Positions 10,101 through 20,618 of a stretch of DNA of 64,000 nucleotides are shown piece by piece. The DNA lies in assembly GCA_002964805.2 (NCBI GenBank), contig PUDQ02000001.1, positions 8,084,001 through 8,148,000 on the forward strand, written 5' to 3'. The position numbers were made by a program, and so were the translations under genes. The notes under the pieces were generated by a model. The model saw nothing but the letters and a program-made list of their open reading frames with translations. It had not been told where the DNA came from and did not search any database. Position 1 is the first letter of the stretch. Every line of letters begins with the position of its first letter. This stretch comes from Trametes villosa. Its lineage: Eukaryota > Basidiomycota > Agaricomycetes > Polyporales > Polyporaceae.

Positions 10101-11243
10101 TGCTGGTGGAGGAACTTCATGGAGATCCAGGGGCGAGACCGCGCGCTGGGGTAGTGGATGGGGTAGCCGATGAACGTCGACAACGGGGGAACGGGGAGAT
10201 GGAGAGGGAGGAAAGCGTGGACGGTTCGGGGATTGTGTAGCGATATTTTCCGCATGGTGTATGGAGGCGGTGGATGCAGTAGATTCTGACCCAGGAGAAC
10301 TACCGAGCTCCTCGGGAGGAGTGGCCTCAACCCACATGCCTCGTTCTCGTGGTCGGCCACGACCGTCCTCATCGCGTCCTGCCTGGACTGCTGCTCGCCA
10401 CTGTACGAGGTCGTTTAGCACGGTGTCACGCCGAGACAATGTCCGCTCCTTTCGCCTCCTATAATCTTGCTCGCGCAAGCTGACGAGCGAGCTGGTGCTC
10501 TCGCGCGTCCTGACTCGTTCCAGCCCGGTCGTGCTCTTCTCTCGGCGAACAGCGGCGGCCTCGCGGTCGGGCCAGTCTGATCGCTTGACGAACTCGAACT
10601 GCGCCTCTCCCACCGCTTCGACAGGGACGCCACCCCTGCGCTTTGAGCGGGGAGAGTCTGGGCGGGGTGGCCTGGGTAGGTCGAACGCTTCGGCCTCATC
10701 CTTCTCTACGGTCGGGCTCGGCGCTGTCTCCTTGAAGAGATCGAGGGAGGCGGCGACCTTGCGGCCTATGCCGGAGGTCGAGCTGGATGAGGGGACGCGG
10801 ATCGGGCTGGAGGAGGAGCTGGAGTAGGCAGGTGAGGGAGATCTGCGCGATGGGGCGCGTACGGGCCTCGCGGGCGAGATAGGGTGGAAGAGCTCGGACT
10901 TTTTGGACGTACGCGAGGAGGGCATCGTCAGGGCGCGCTCCGAGGCGCGGCGAAACGCCTTCTTGTACGCCGCGCGGAGGGAGGCAGGGCCTGGGGATGC
11001 ATGTTGGGTTTCAGTGCCGGAGCCATCGGACTCGCTCTCGAAGTCGGCGTGCCAGGCGCGCTTGCGGTGAATCTTATCCGAGCGGGTGCGGGAGGGCTTG
11101 GGGGGGAGGGCGAAGATACGGGCGCGGGCGGGGGGCGAGGGGGCGGGGGACGGTGCGGCGGTTACGGTGGCCGAGCTCGGAGGAGAGGGAGGGTAAGCGC
11201 GAGAGAGCCTCTCGGAGCGTGAGCTCTCGGAGGCGGAAGGCAT
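7166..11243 (-). CDS. KCS1: inositol hexakisphosphate kinase (Kcs1 / IP6K)
   Basis: Pyrophosphorylates InsP6 to 5-InsP7, the signal molecule of phosphate homeostasis, vacuole biology and stress. Three exons, 11243-9639, 9578-8148 and 7990-7166, all in phase 0, give 1,286 residues. The first about 505 residues are Ser/Pro/Arg-rich and disordered. The kinase half begins [30 protein letters not shown] with the exon 1/2 junction inside a conserved block. It continues [22 protein letters not shown], then the catalytic [12 protein letters not shown] (PxxxDxKxG family motif), [33 protein letters not shown] and the metal-binding VRLVDFAH. A disordered insertion of about 280 residues separates the N-lobe helix from the catalytic core, as in other fungal Kcs1 proteins. 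All catalytic motifs are intact. Confidence 0.95.
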
Positions 11244-12891
11244 TCACGAGGGCAGACGGCGGGGGCGCAGTGGAGAGGAAGAAAGAGGATTGGGCAGGAA
11301 AGGGGCAGAAAAGGCAGGGCGGGACACGCCGCGGGGGAGAGATAATATAGAGCGGGCGAAGGAACGTTTCTGGGGCGCGGATCTCGTCCTGGCCGAAATA
11401 GCGCGGGGAGGGACGGTGCGCGCGGCGGAGGCAGAGGCGGCAGCTGGGAGCAGGGCAGGCGTAGTGGGCGCAGAGACCAGCAGCTTTTGCCTGAGGTCGA
11501 CGGCCAGTGACGCTATCCGCCCGTCTTCCTCATGCACGTGGGCGCACCCCCCGCCCGCTGACAAAGCGCCGCCCTTCTCTTTCCGGCCCCCGCCCCGTCC
11601 GCGCCCGCCTTGTCCTCCCCGCCTCCGCCTCCTTTGTCTCCGCACGCTGCCCAGCCCCAGCCGTCCAGCGCGCCGCCCGCTCCGCACAAAAAGGCTCGCA
11701 CAACGCCTCTCGCGGGAACCCTGCCCGGCCTCCATCGCCCATATCGCCTGCTTCTCCTGCTCAGCGGCCACCACACGCACGTTCGACGCTTCGCTTCCCT
11801 GTCGGACAAGCCCGGCCACTCTCTGCGCAGGGTCGCAGTGATAACCACCGTAGTCATCTGCCAGACGAATAGCGTTGCGCTCGCACGACCCTCCGTGCTT
11901 GCACCGTGGAAGCCACGAGCCAACAGCGAATGAGCGAGTGCACGGTGATCATGCTCTCTCGGCCTCGACGCCCGCCTTAACCACCGCCCATCCTTGCGCG
12001 TCCTCGCCTTCGCCGTACATCGACGCTCTGTGCCTCGGGCAACGCCTTCTCCTCGTCATAGGCACTCCCACAGCTACTCTCGGCCGCTGCATATCACCTC
12101 GAAACGGCGACTTCTTGTTCTTCCCCATCCTCTCAACCCGGCTAACATCAAGCGGTGCGTGCACCGATATGGTCCTCCCACCGGAGTCGTTCCGCGCTCT
12201 ACGTAAACTTTACGGTTTACCTCGCCCCGGCCAATCAGCGTGACCGCCCATTACATCCGCCGGCCTCGATCGACTCGCGCGCCCCGGTCCTGTCGCGCTG
12301 TGCAACCGCCCATTCGGCGTCTCCGTGAAGCGCTGCAGGGCGCGCGGGACTCGGCCGCGAGGATCTCACGCGCCTCCTTATGTTTTCCTGACATTCGGAC
12401 CGCGGCACGCGTCGCGCCTTCTGACCCCGGACCTTGCGGCCCTCGCGCACGGGGCAGGCCCCCTGCTCTCATGCTCCGCGACTGCATCGGGGCGTGCGAC
12501 GATCATGGCCTGGGCATCCCGCAGTATCAGAGCAGTGCTACATCGCGAAGTGCGTCGCAATCGCGGAGCTGTGTACGCTGGTTACGGTCGGGGAGTTGCG
12601 AGTCGCGACATGCAGCACAGGGCAAATCGGCGAATTGCTTCGACTCGAGGCCCAATGCGCTATTGTCAAAGCGTCCCGCACCCATCGCGACTTCGCGACG
12701 ATTGGGACGGCTTCTTTTTGTAACTGCGATAGTGCGCGAGCTTGGGAAAGCGACCTTGGGCCGTCTGTCGTCGCTTCGCCCTGGCTTTCGCTGGTTTTTG
12801 TATGTCGACACAAGGCCGCTGTACGGCCGTCTGCTATATATTTCCCTTCCAACTTGACCTCTGCAGCCCCACCTACACACTGCCCCAGCAT
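11244..12891. other. long divergent upstream region
   Basis: 1.65 kb between the KCS1 start (minus) and the next plus-strand gene. Open frames here (for example 11290-11841 and 12240-12857, plus) are low-complexity Pro/Arg/Ser translations of GC-rich DNA without family resemblance or splice logic. Probably long promoters and 5' UTRs. Confidence 0.4.
12835..12843 (+). promoter_or_regulatory. TATA box of the gene at 12892
   Basis: TATATATTT followed by a pyrimidine tract, about 50 bp before the ATG at 12892. Confidence 0.5.
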
Positions 12892-14595
12892 CATGTCCCA
12901 AGGCCCCCCTCAGCAAGATGCCCAACCGCCTCCGGCCTCCGTAGGTCGAGGGCCGGCCCCGCTGTTACTGGTGGGTGTATGAAGCCCAGCACCGCAACTA
13001 CATGGGCTCTTAGACAAGCTTATCGTCTAGAAATCTCCCTATCACGAGCATGCAGCCGGCATAACATGGTACCTCAGAAACTACAGGAGCACGCCGTACC
13101 TCCCCTGCCCGCTCTGCAGGGTCATCCACGTCGCCTGGCTCACGCTCAGCGCAGGTGTGCCTCCCAGCGCACCCCGTCACATCCCCAGCTGACCATACAA
13201 CCTTCAATCACGCCTCTGTACATCTGCAGATGGAGTGAAGACACTAGCGATCAACGACCTCCCGGCGCACGCATTCCAGTACCCGCCCGCCCCAGAACCG
13301 TTCACGCTCCCCGCGAGCCTCGCGCCCGAGCACGTCCTGTGCTACCAGGGCGCGCCCGCGGACCTCGTGCTGCACCCGCCCGCGGCCGTCTGGACCGTCC
13401 CGCCGCCCGCGAACCCGACGCCGCTGACTTACGCGGGGAGCGTGGCAGCGCAGGCGTTCCGCGCGACGGCGAGCGGGTATGTCCTGGAGATGGCCTCGGC
13501 CGCACCAGTGCTTGCGCCTGCGTTTTACCAGGCGGCCGCGGGGCATGCTGCTGGGTTTGATCAGGCGAGGGCGGGGCCTGCGGCGGCGTTCAACTTTCAG
13601 CAGGCGGGACCTGCACCTGGGATGCAGCAGGGGTATGTACCTGGGTTGCAGCAGCCTGGGGGGTATGTACCTGGGTTGCAGCAGCCTGAGGGGTATGTAC
13701 CTGGGCTGCAACAGGGGTATGCACATGGGGTGCAGCAGCAACAGGGATATGCGCCTCCTCAAGCAGGCCCGGTAACAGACGCGAATACTGACAACAGCAC
13801 GGACGAGGCGGAGTACTCTCCCTCAATGTACATGCCCACGATTTACCAGGACCCAGAAACGGTGTACGGTGGCATGGAGGCCGGGCCTTCGAGACTCCCG
13901 GTGGGTGCTCATGGTGGTCAGAGCAGTGCTGACAACGGCGAACAGGATGAGAATGTTGGCTTCGGTTTCCCCTCCCTGTTGATGGAGCCCAGTGGTCATG
14001 GTGTCGCCCCGATCCCCAGGCCCGGGAAGAACAAACGGCGCCGTGACGCCGACGAGCAGGAGGACGCTGCGGCTACGCCCCCAGCACCTACGTATTCTCG
14101 CTGTATGTATCTACCCGTCAGCTTCAAGCAGCCTTCATGCAATTGAAGACTGCCAGCCAAAACACAGCAGGACAAGGACCCGCGCCGGCTCCCCAAATCC
14201 AATTCCAAGTCCAAGAACCGGCCGTCCGCAGAGAAGGAGCAGGAGGCCTCCGCCGCGGGCTGGGCGGCGGTCATCACCGAGATCCTCGCGCTGCGCAGGT
14301 TGAAGCAGCGGGAGCGGCCGTCCCCGTCGGCACAAGTCGAGCTCGCGGACGGGCTCTGGCGCGCGATCGTGGAGATCGAGGGGGAGCAGGACGCGCTCGA
14401 CCTCGACATCATACTGGTGCGTGCACGCGTCCCTCCTGGCCATAACGGAGAGGGCGGAGGGGAGCAGTGACCTGATGCGTACTGTATATTCAGCGTACAC
14501 GGCTGTACCAGAAGTTGGAGAAGCTCGCACAAAAGGATATCAGGTCGTCGGAGCGCAACCCGAGCCAGCGCGCCGCCGACATCCTCGAGCACTGA
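12892..14595 (+). CDS. hypothetical protein with GYVPGLQQP repeats
   Basis: Not recognised. Spliced model: exon 1 (MSQGPPQQDAQPPPASVGRG to LLL), an intron with acceptor GTCTAG near 13036, and exon 2 (SPYHEHAAGITWYLRNYRS, then CPLCRVIHVAWLTLSA). Exon 3 joins as DGVKTLAINDLPAHAF, and two further exons end in RLYQKLEKLAQKDIR ... AADILEH at the TGA at 14593-14595. Between about residues 170 and 225 lie three copies of a 10-residue unit GYVPGLQQP(G/E) inside a Gln/Pro/Gly-rich stretch. A basic cluster GKNKRRRDADEQED could be a nuclear localisation signal. The C-terminus (TEILALRRLKQRERPS, LWRAIVEIEGEQDALDLDI, QKLEKLAQKDIRS) looks helical. A nuclear regulatory protein is a guess only. The first junction is the least certain. 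Confidence 0.55.
13631..13710 (+). repeat. 30-bp in-frame tandem repeat
   Basis: Unit beginning GGGTATGTACCTGGGTTGCA, 30 bp long, at 13631-13660 and 13661-13690, with a partial third copy at 13691-13710. Copies are nearly identical at the DNA level, pointing to recent expansion. They encode the GYVPGLQQP(G/E) units of the host gene. Confidence 0.85.
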
Positions 14596-15034
14596 AGGAT
14601 GCGCTTCCCGACAATCGAGGACGAAGTCGCACACGCGGCCTCCAAACGACGAAACTCCCCGCAAACCAGGCGATGACCCTGGAACGTCTGACCGTCGAAC
14701 ACCGAACACCCAACCGCTGCGCGTGAGACCGTCACAAACAGCCAGTGACATTATGGATATCCCCTATGGTACTAGAACCGCGCAGAATATAGCGATGTAG
14801 CGTATGCATGCCGTTAACTGTTACAATGCACGAGCGACCCCGGAACACGATGCTGATGATGGTGATGTAATGGAATACACGGAGAAATGGAACACAAGTC
14901 TATAGTGCGGGCGAACACCGAGGTCCCGAACCGGCACCGCCGACCCCGACGAATGTGCCGCACGCGCGGCGAGGCGAGAGAGGGGGAGCGCGGATCGAAG
15001 AACGTGCGCGTGCGCGGCGCGGCGCAACGCGGCG
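14596..15034. other. intergenic, convergent 3' ends
   Basis: Between the stop codons of the repeat-bearing protein and the forkhead gene. No gene was seen. Confidence 0.45.
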
Positions 15035-17171
15035 CTATGCGCTCGTCAGGTCGATGACTGGCTCGTCCAGGCGCCGGCGCTTCGCCGCAGGCCCCTGCTC
15101 CGGCGCATCGTCGTCGTCGTCGATGACGACAATCGGCGAAGGCGCGTCTGCCGGTGGCTGCGAAGACGCTGCAGCCGGGGCGCCTTGTGTGCCCGCGGGC
15201 GTCGCGGCAACGTCAGGTGCTTGTGCAGCCGGCTTCGGAACGCGCGGTGGCAAAGGTGCGGTCGTGAACGGCCCACTCGAAGGCGTCTCCGTCCGCGCGA
15301 CCGCGCCAGCAGGCGTCGAGCCGCGGCCGGTCGCGCCGCCTCGTCCTCGCCGGGGACGGCCTCTGCCGCGTCCGCGCCCGCCCTCGGCCTTGAGCTTCTC
15401 CTTGTAGTAGCGCACGATGTACGCCTGGAGGATCTCCAGCGCCTTCTGCGCCCCGAGCGCCTCGAGGTCCTGCAGATGCTGTGCCGAGAGGTGGGAGAAG
15501 ATCTCCGGGTTGAGGATGAGCGTGTTCTCGTGCAGTACGATCGGCTTCGGGGGCGCGGGGGCGGCACCGGCAGGGTTGGAGGACGGGACAGGGCCGACGA
15601 TGATGGGTATTCGCACGGAAGCCGGGATCGTCGGGAATGAAGAGGAGGATGCAGGTGCGGCGGAGCTAGACGGAGGAGACGCTTGGTATGGAGCCCCATT
15701 GCTAGTGGCGTGTCCGGTGGACGAAACGCTAATCGGAACAGGTGGAGATGCGGCCGGCGCATTAGGGAGAGATACCTGCGACCGTGAGATGGGAGGCGGG
15801 ACCTGCGCGGTCGTGGCGGGCTCTGCCTTCACGGCTGCGTGTATAGGCGCGGTGGTGAGAGGAGGCGAAGTAGATGAGGACGCAGCGCCAGCGGGAAGCG
15901 TCGGGGGAGACGACTTCAGCACGAGAGGAGTAGACGTGAGTGGCGGTGGCAGAGGCACGCCCTTCGAGTCACCCTTCACGCTGCGCTTCAGTGCAGGCTC
16001 GAGAGGAACGACAGCTTTGCCTTTCTTTCCGCCGACCTTGCCATCTTTGCCCATGGTGTGACCGATCACGGTAGTCTGCTTGCGAGCGTCGAGCTCCTCG
16101 AACGTGTGTTCATGTGCGTCATCGACCATCCAGAGTGCGCCCTTGCCTTTCTCGTCCTTGTTTCGCAGCAGCTTCTTAAAGCCGGCGTTAGACGATAGGT
16201 TGTGTCGTACGGAGCTCTGTGGGCGTAAGGGTTAGCATGGCCACATGGTAGTTCATGCAGTTGAATGGACTAACCTCCCAATCCTTGCTACAATATTTGT
16301 ACCAGTCGTAAGAGTCCTTGATCCACTGGCAAATCTCTTGTAGCGACGCCTTTCCCCCGAGGGCCTTGATAGCACGATAACATAGTTGTGCATATGTTAG
16401 AGGAGGCTTCGGCGGCATAACGTCGGGCGGAGGTAGGGGTGGTGGAGGTGCATCGGACTTCTTGCGCTTCTTCGAGTTCGATTTGAGATGTGGAATGGTG
16501 TTGGAATTCGGCAGCGAGACTTCCGGTAGCGGTGGTGGCTTGAATGCTGCCGCAGGGATGCTCGCTGGTGGAGGCGATTCGGAGGGTAGGGATGAGGGCG
16601 GAGAGTATGAAGTGATGTCGACCGAGGGGGAGCGTGCTCGGTTGCCTGAGGATTGCGAACTGGGCGAAGGGGAGTCTTCTGGAGGAGGAGAGGGCGGGAG
16701 AACGAAGAAAAATGTCCTGGACGCGATTTGAATCTGCGCTCTGCGCATACAGTGAGACCAATCGTCATGAATGGGCGAGCAGTTGTGTGAGACGTACCGA
16801 TCCCCTAGAGGGACTTTGCTGCCGCTGCCAGACCATACTCCGTCTACCCAGGCCCCGTTCCGGCCTATGACAATGAGAACGAAGCGTTCTTCGTCCTCGT
16901 CATACTCTATCTTCGCGTGCAGCCGGGACACGCTCTTCAGCGGGCCGAGGTCTACGTCGACCTGGGGGCTATCGGAGGACGACGCGGTGTTGGCTGGGAC
17001 GCAGCGGCGGCCAATGGTGACATTGAGGGTCTGGAGATAGTAGACAAAGTTGGGGAAGACGAGGCTGTAGTACGCGCTGATCTTGTCCTGCGGGGCGTCC
17101 TGGGGGTCTGGGTGGGGAACGACGGCGCCCTGGGGGGTATCTAGGGGGAGGGCGGGGGCAACTGAGGCCAT
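15035..17171 (-). CDS. FHA-forkhead transcription factor (Fhl1/Fkh-like)
   Basis: Sequence-specific regulator combining a phosphothreonine-binding FHA domain with a forkhead DNA-binding domain, the layout of yeast Fhl1 (ribosomal-protein genes) and Fkh1/2 (cell cycle). Exons 17171-16798, 16740-16275 and 16216-15035 join in phase to 673 residues. The FHA domain (about residues 45-145) reads VTIGRRC, GPLKSVSRLHAKIEY (the SRLHA core), IGRNGAWVDG and GDRAQIQIASRTFFFVLPP. The forkhead (about 250-320) begins KPPLTYAQLCYRAIKAL, and exon 3 supplies the recognition helix SSVRHNLSSNAGFKKLLR plus GKGALWMVDD. The long C-terminus is Pro/Ser/Ala-rich, has one psi-KxEP site (VKAEP) and an RGRGRGRPRRGRGG patch. 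It ends with IVVIDDDDD, AKRRR and VIDLTSA, which look like tandem SUMO-interaction motifs. Closer to Fhl1 by the GPLKSVSRLHAKI core, but the exact orthologue is uncertain. Confidence 0.9.
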
Positions 17172-17376
17172 AGCGTGGCGGGGCGGGGCGGGCGGGGCGA
17201 TGGAGGTGACCGAGCACGTTCAAGACGCCGTCCCAGTCAGAGACGCCCCTCCGCTCCGTTCCCCTCGGCGCTCCCCGGCACCCTCCCGATCACGCGTCCG
17301 CCGATTTGGCCTTGTCTCCCTCCCGCCACCACCGCTCGCACGTTCTCTCTCCTGTTCTCAGCTGACTGCAATCGAC
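17172..17376. promoter_or_regulatory. bidirectional promoter, forkhead gene / MTFP1
   Basis: 205 bp between divergent start codons, GC- and CT-rich on the plus strand, with no TATA. A shared promoter is inferred from spacing. Confidence 0.4.
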
Positions 17377-18160
17377 ATGGCCGAGCCGCTCAAGGACCAG
17401 GCTGAGCAGAAGCTCGACTCGCTCGCAGACCACAATGTCGACTCCACCGACTCCGACCTCCGCTACATGGCGTACGGCGCGCGGCTGAGGACCGCGCTCC
17501 GTGCCGGCTCCAGATACATCGCCTACGTACGCCTCCCCGGACACTCGCCCTCGTAGCAGCGATAGATTTACCATACAGACCAGTGATGTGGGCGAAGCCT
17601 TCCGCCCCGTCGTCCACCCGGCCGTGGTGACCGCAGCATACGGCATCTCGTGGCTCTATCTCTCCGGGTGAGCGTAGCATGTGCTTGTCCACCCGTATCG
17701 GCCTGTCCTGATATAGCGTTCTCACCGCCAGAGACGTCGGATACGAGACGTACAAGGCACACCGCCGAGGGCCTACCGCGCTTGAGGCCGCTACTTTCTC
17801 GGAGCCAACTCGCCTTTCGATGGTCGCCGTCAAACGCGCGGTCTTCCAGTCGGTCGCTTCGATGTACGTCTTCTCGGAGGATCGTCGCCGGTCATGATGC
17901 TGACCCGCATGGCCAACTCTAGGGCCCTACCCGCCTTCACGATCCATACCGCTGTCAAGCAGGCTAAGAAGGCGTTCGTGAACGTGCAGAATCCCCGCGT
18001 GAAGACATGGGGACCAACCATGACCGGCCTCGCAATAGTGCCCGTCCTGCCCTATCTGTTTGACAAACCTGTGGAGCATGTCACCGATGTTGCGTTTGAG
18101 TGGATCGAGAAGCAGATCGCTCGCTCGCAAACCGAGGGCAAGGGCAAGTCAGAACTTTGA
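17377..18160 (+). CDS. MTFP1: mitochondrial fission process protein 1 (MTFP1/MTP18)
   Basis: Inner-membrane protein that promotes mitochondrial fission in animals; the fungal role is less studied. Exons 17377-17526, 17579-17667, 17732-17863 and 17923-18160 join in phase to 202 residues. Diagnostic stretches are SRYIAYTSDVGEAFRPVV, TAAYGISWLYLSGDVGYE, VAVKRAVFQSVASMALPAF, TIHTAVKQAKKAF, and TMTGLAIVPVLPYLFDKPVE followed by VTDVAFEW. They follow the order of human MTP18 (LGYANEVGEAFR ... IPGFTINRV ... PIDRSVD). Three or four hydrophobic segments are present. No strong cleavable presequence is seen. The whole family length is covered. Confidence 0.88.
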
Positions 18161-18572
18161 CCGTTCAGCGTCGCACGTAGACCTAGGATATACAGTATAG
18201 TTGTCTCAATACATCATAGGTTCCCCACTCTCAGAATCCCAAAATCTCAGAAAGCTTCACCGCAACGTGGGGTCGCTGAGGAAGGTCTAGTATTACATGA
18301 TTGTACAGACTCTTCTTGACTACTACTTCACAAACTCTGTCCACTATCGTACCTATGCTATGCTCAGCAGGGGGGAGAGACAAAAATCGAGGTGCGCATA
18401 GGGTAAATCGGAGCGAATAACTCAGCGGGAAAGGATGTGCGGGCACAGATGCAGATGCGATCAGATGCAATGCGGGCGAGATGCATATGGAGTCGACGGG
18501 CGAGAAGGCGAAGGCGAAGGCGAAAGCGACACGACGAGCAGGGGATCCGGATAGCCAGGGTCCAGGGATTGT
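18161..18572. other. intergenic, convergent 3' ends with short hexamer repeat
   Basis: Between MTFP1 and GCD2 stop codons. Contains about four copies of an AAGGCG-type hexamer at 18503-18527. No gene was seen. Confidence 0.45.
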
Positions 18573-20292
18573 TCACAGAAGGCGGCCGAGGGCGACGGGT
18601 ATCGAACTAATCGAGTTCGGGGGGATGACGCCGACTTCGGTGACGACCGCAGTTACGCATGTGGGTGGGGTGAGGTCATAGAGGGGGTTGAGGATCTCCA
18701 GGTTCGGCTGGTTCTCGAGCGTCAGGGACTCCCGGGGTTTGTTATTGGGGAAGGACGAGAAGAGATCTCCGAGCGGGGCTAGGCAGACCGGGTGTTAGCG
18801 AGAGTGAAGAAGTTTGGATCCGGCGCCGCTCACCAAGCTCGTTCTTCGTGAAGCTGTCTAACTGGATCGTCTCCGAGAACTTGTACGTCTCGCAGCACAC
18901 GACGACAGGAACCGAATGCCGCTTCGCCATCATCGCCACGAGCGCCGTCCCCGCACGTGAATACACGGCGCCGTTCGAATGGATCGAATGTGCGCCGACG
19001 AAGACGGTCGACACCTCGCTCATGACGGAGCCAAGAGCCGGGAGGAGTAGATATGTGCATTGAATCCCGGCTTCAGAGAGCACTGAAACCAGCCGTTTGC
19101 CTGCATATATCGCGGTCAGATTTGTGTAAAGTAAACTGTAAACTCAATCACCTTCGAGCATCGGTCTTGAGTCCACGACGATGGCGGAGAATTTGCGGCC
19201 CGTTGAATGTGCCTCGAGCAACACCTTCTCGACAACAGATGACCTATGCTTGCCATGAGTGCTCTATTTCAAGCCTGGGATGCGTGTGGCGCACCTGGCA
19301 TATGTGAGAATTACGTCCCCGTCCTTGATCTTGTTGCTCGCCGTCTCCTGGATGACCTGGTCGGCAATGATAATACGCTCACGAATGTACGTGTCAATCT
19401 GGCGGCAGAGCGCATCCTTGGCCTAGGCATACAGATCATCAGCCGCCATCACTCTAAGCGTCTCCCAATGACTGTACTTACGTCCTGCTCGGGGAGATCG
19501 AAGTCGGTTCCGCTAATGTCGAGCTTGAGCTGACGGATTGCATTGCCCATGGTCACCGACATCGGCCGTGCGGCGACTAAATGGCTAATTTGAGGCGACA
19601 GATAGGTCATGAGATGGCGGGAGAGGGTGTGGTTGGGCGGCGTAACGTAGTCTTGGATAACCTGGATCCTGTGGCTCAGTATATATGCAATGCCGCTAGT
19701 CAAGGAAACGCACCGTCTTGAAGGCGGTTAGGGTAGCTATACAGCGCGCATTTGCACCGGTGATCTTGAATGTAGAGAACTGCAGCGCAAGGCGGGCGAT
19801 AGCAGGGTGGATGTCTCCTTTCGCGGCGCTCACGGGTTTCGGGAGGCCGAAATGCGAGAAGATGAGGAGACCGCGGGCTTGATTCTTCCCCATCGGATCC
19901 GTCGCGGTAGAGGCTTGACCGGCTTTTGCCTTGTCAGCAGCGCGTGCAGCGGTGGGTGCGACGGGTTTCGCTTGAGCCTCCGGTGCGCGAGCGGGCTTAG
20001 GTTTCGCAGCGCCTCCTCCGGACGCCCCCTGCTCCTTAGGCTTCCCAGGCTGTTTCCCGTTGACTCCATTCGCTGCGGTTTTGGCGGCTTTCGCAGCGCG
20101 CTGCTTCTCCTGCAGCTCCCGTCTTTCCTGCTTCGTCCTGCAAGGGGAGTCAGGACTGATTGCACCCACCGCCGATCGGATCGTAATCCACTGGACTCAC
20201 ATCGTTTTCTGCGACTTCGCCTGGCCCGTAGAGGGTTCTCCTGGCGATGGGCCATTCGGGGGATGCACGTCGAGTGTTGCCGCGGGGGCCAT
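18573..20292 (-). CDS. GCD2: eIF2B delta subunit (Gcd2)
   Basis: Regulatory subunit of the eIF2 guanine-nucleotide exchange factor, which senses eIF2-alpha phosphorylation during translational control. The start ATG at 20292 opens MAPAATLDVHPPNGPSPGEP. After an intron it continues TKQERRELQEKQRAAKAAK, the Lys/Ala-rich tail typical of fungal and animal delta subunits. The conserved Rossmann-like C-terminal half is spread over several exons: HFGLPKPVSAAKGDIHPAI, RLALQFSTFKITGANARC, PMSVTMGNAIRQLKLDI, IIADQVIQETASNKIKDGD, SIHSNGAVYSRAGTALVAM and VPVVVCCETYKFSETIQLD. It ends NPLYDLTPPTCVTAVVTEVG VIPPNSISSIPV, the terminal signature of the eIF2B alpha/beta/delta family. Length is about 430 residues. 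All conserved segments are present. Divergent from RAT1 across 326 bp. Confidence 0.92.
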
Positions 20293-20618
20293 GATTTTTG
20301 CTGTGTGTCGCGGACGAGAGGGAGGCGTAAAGAGTGCGGCGGAACTTGTTGGAGCGGTCTCTGCACGCGAGCCTCAGAATTTGGGATCGAGTCAGGCGCC
20401 TCAGGCGCCCGCGGATATCCAGGGGCGGCCTAGAGCGGTCCGGTTATCCGGGGCGTCTACCGTTGGATATCCCCGGCTTACGTCAGCCGTGGCGTCCCCC
20501 GCGCCAAGGTGCAGAGTGCGATGCCGGCGGACGCAGTCTGGTCCACAACCACGACCACTGCAGATCGCTTTCTGCTTTTCTCTCTTTCGTTCTCCTTAGA
20601 GATATCCAGGACACAGAC
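20293..20618. promoter_or_regulatory. divergent promoter region, GCD2 / RAT1
   Basis: 326 bp between start codons of two RNA/translation genes. No TATA was recognised; a pyrimidine-rich stretch (about 20565-20600) precedes the RAT1 start. Confidence 0.4.

Noticed and set aside
12240..12857. 205-codon plus-strand open frame upstream of the gene at 12892
   Set aside because: Low-complexity Arg/Ser/Pro translation lacking an ATG at its start; better explained as promoter and 5' UTR sequence.
16397..16768. minus-strand ORFs ending inside the forkhead gene as separate genes
   Set aside because: They are out-of-frame readings across real introns at 16797-16741 and 16274-16217; the spliced FHA-forkhead model explains the region.
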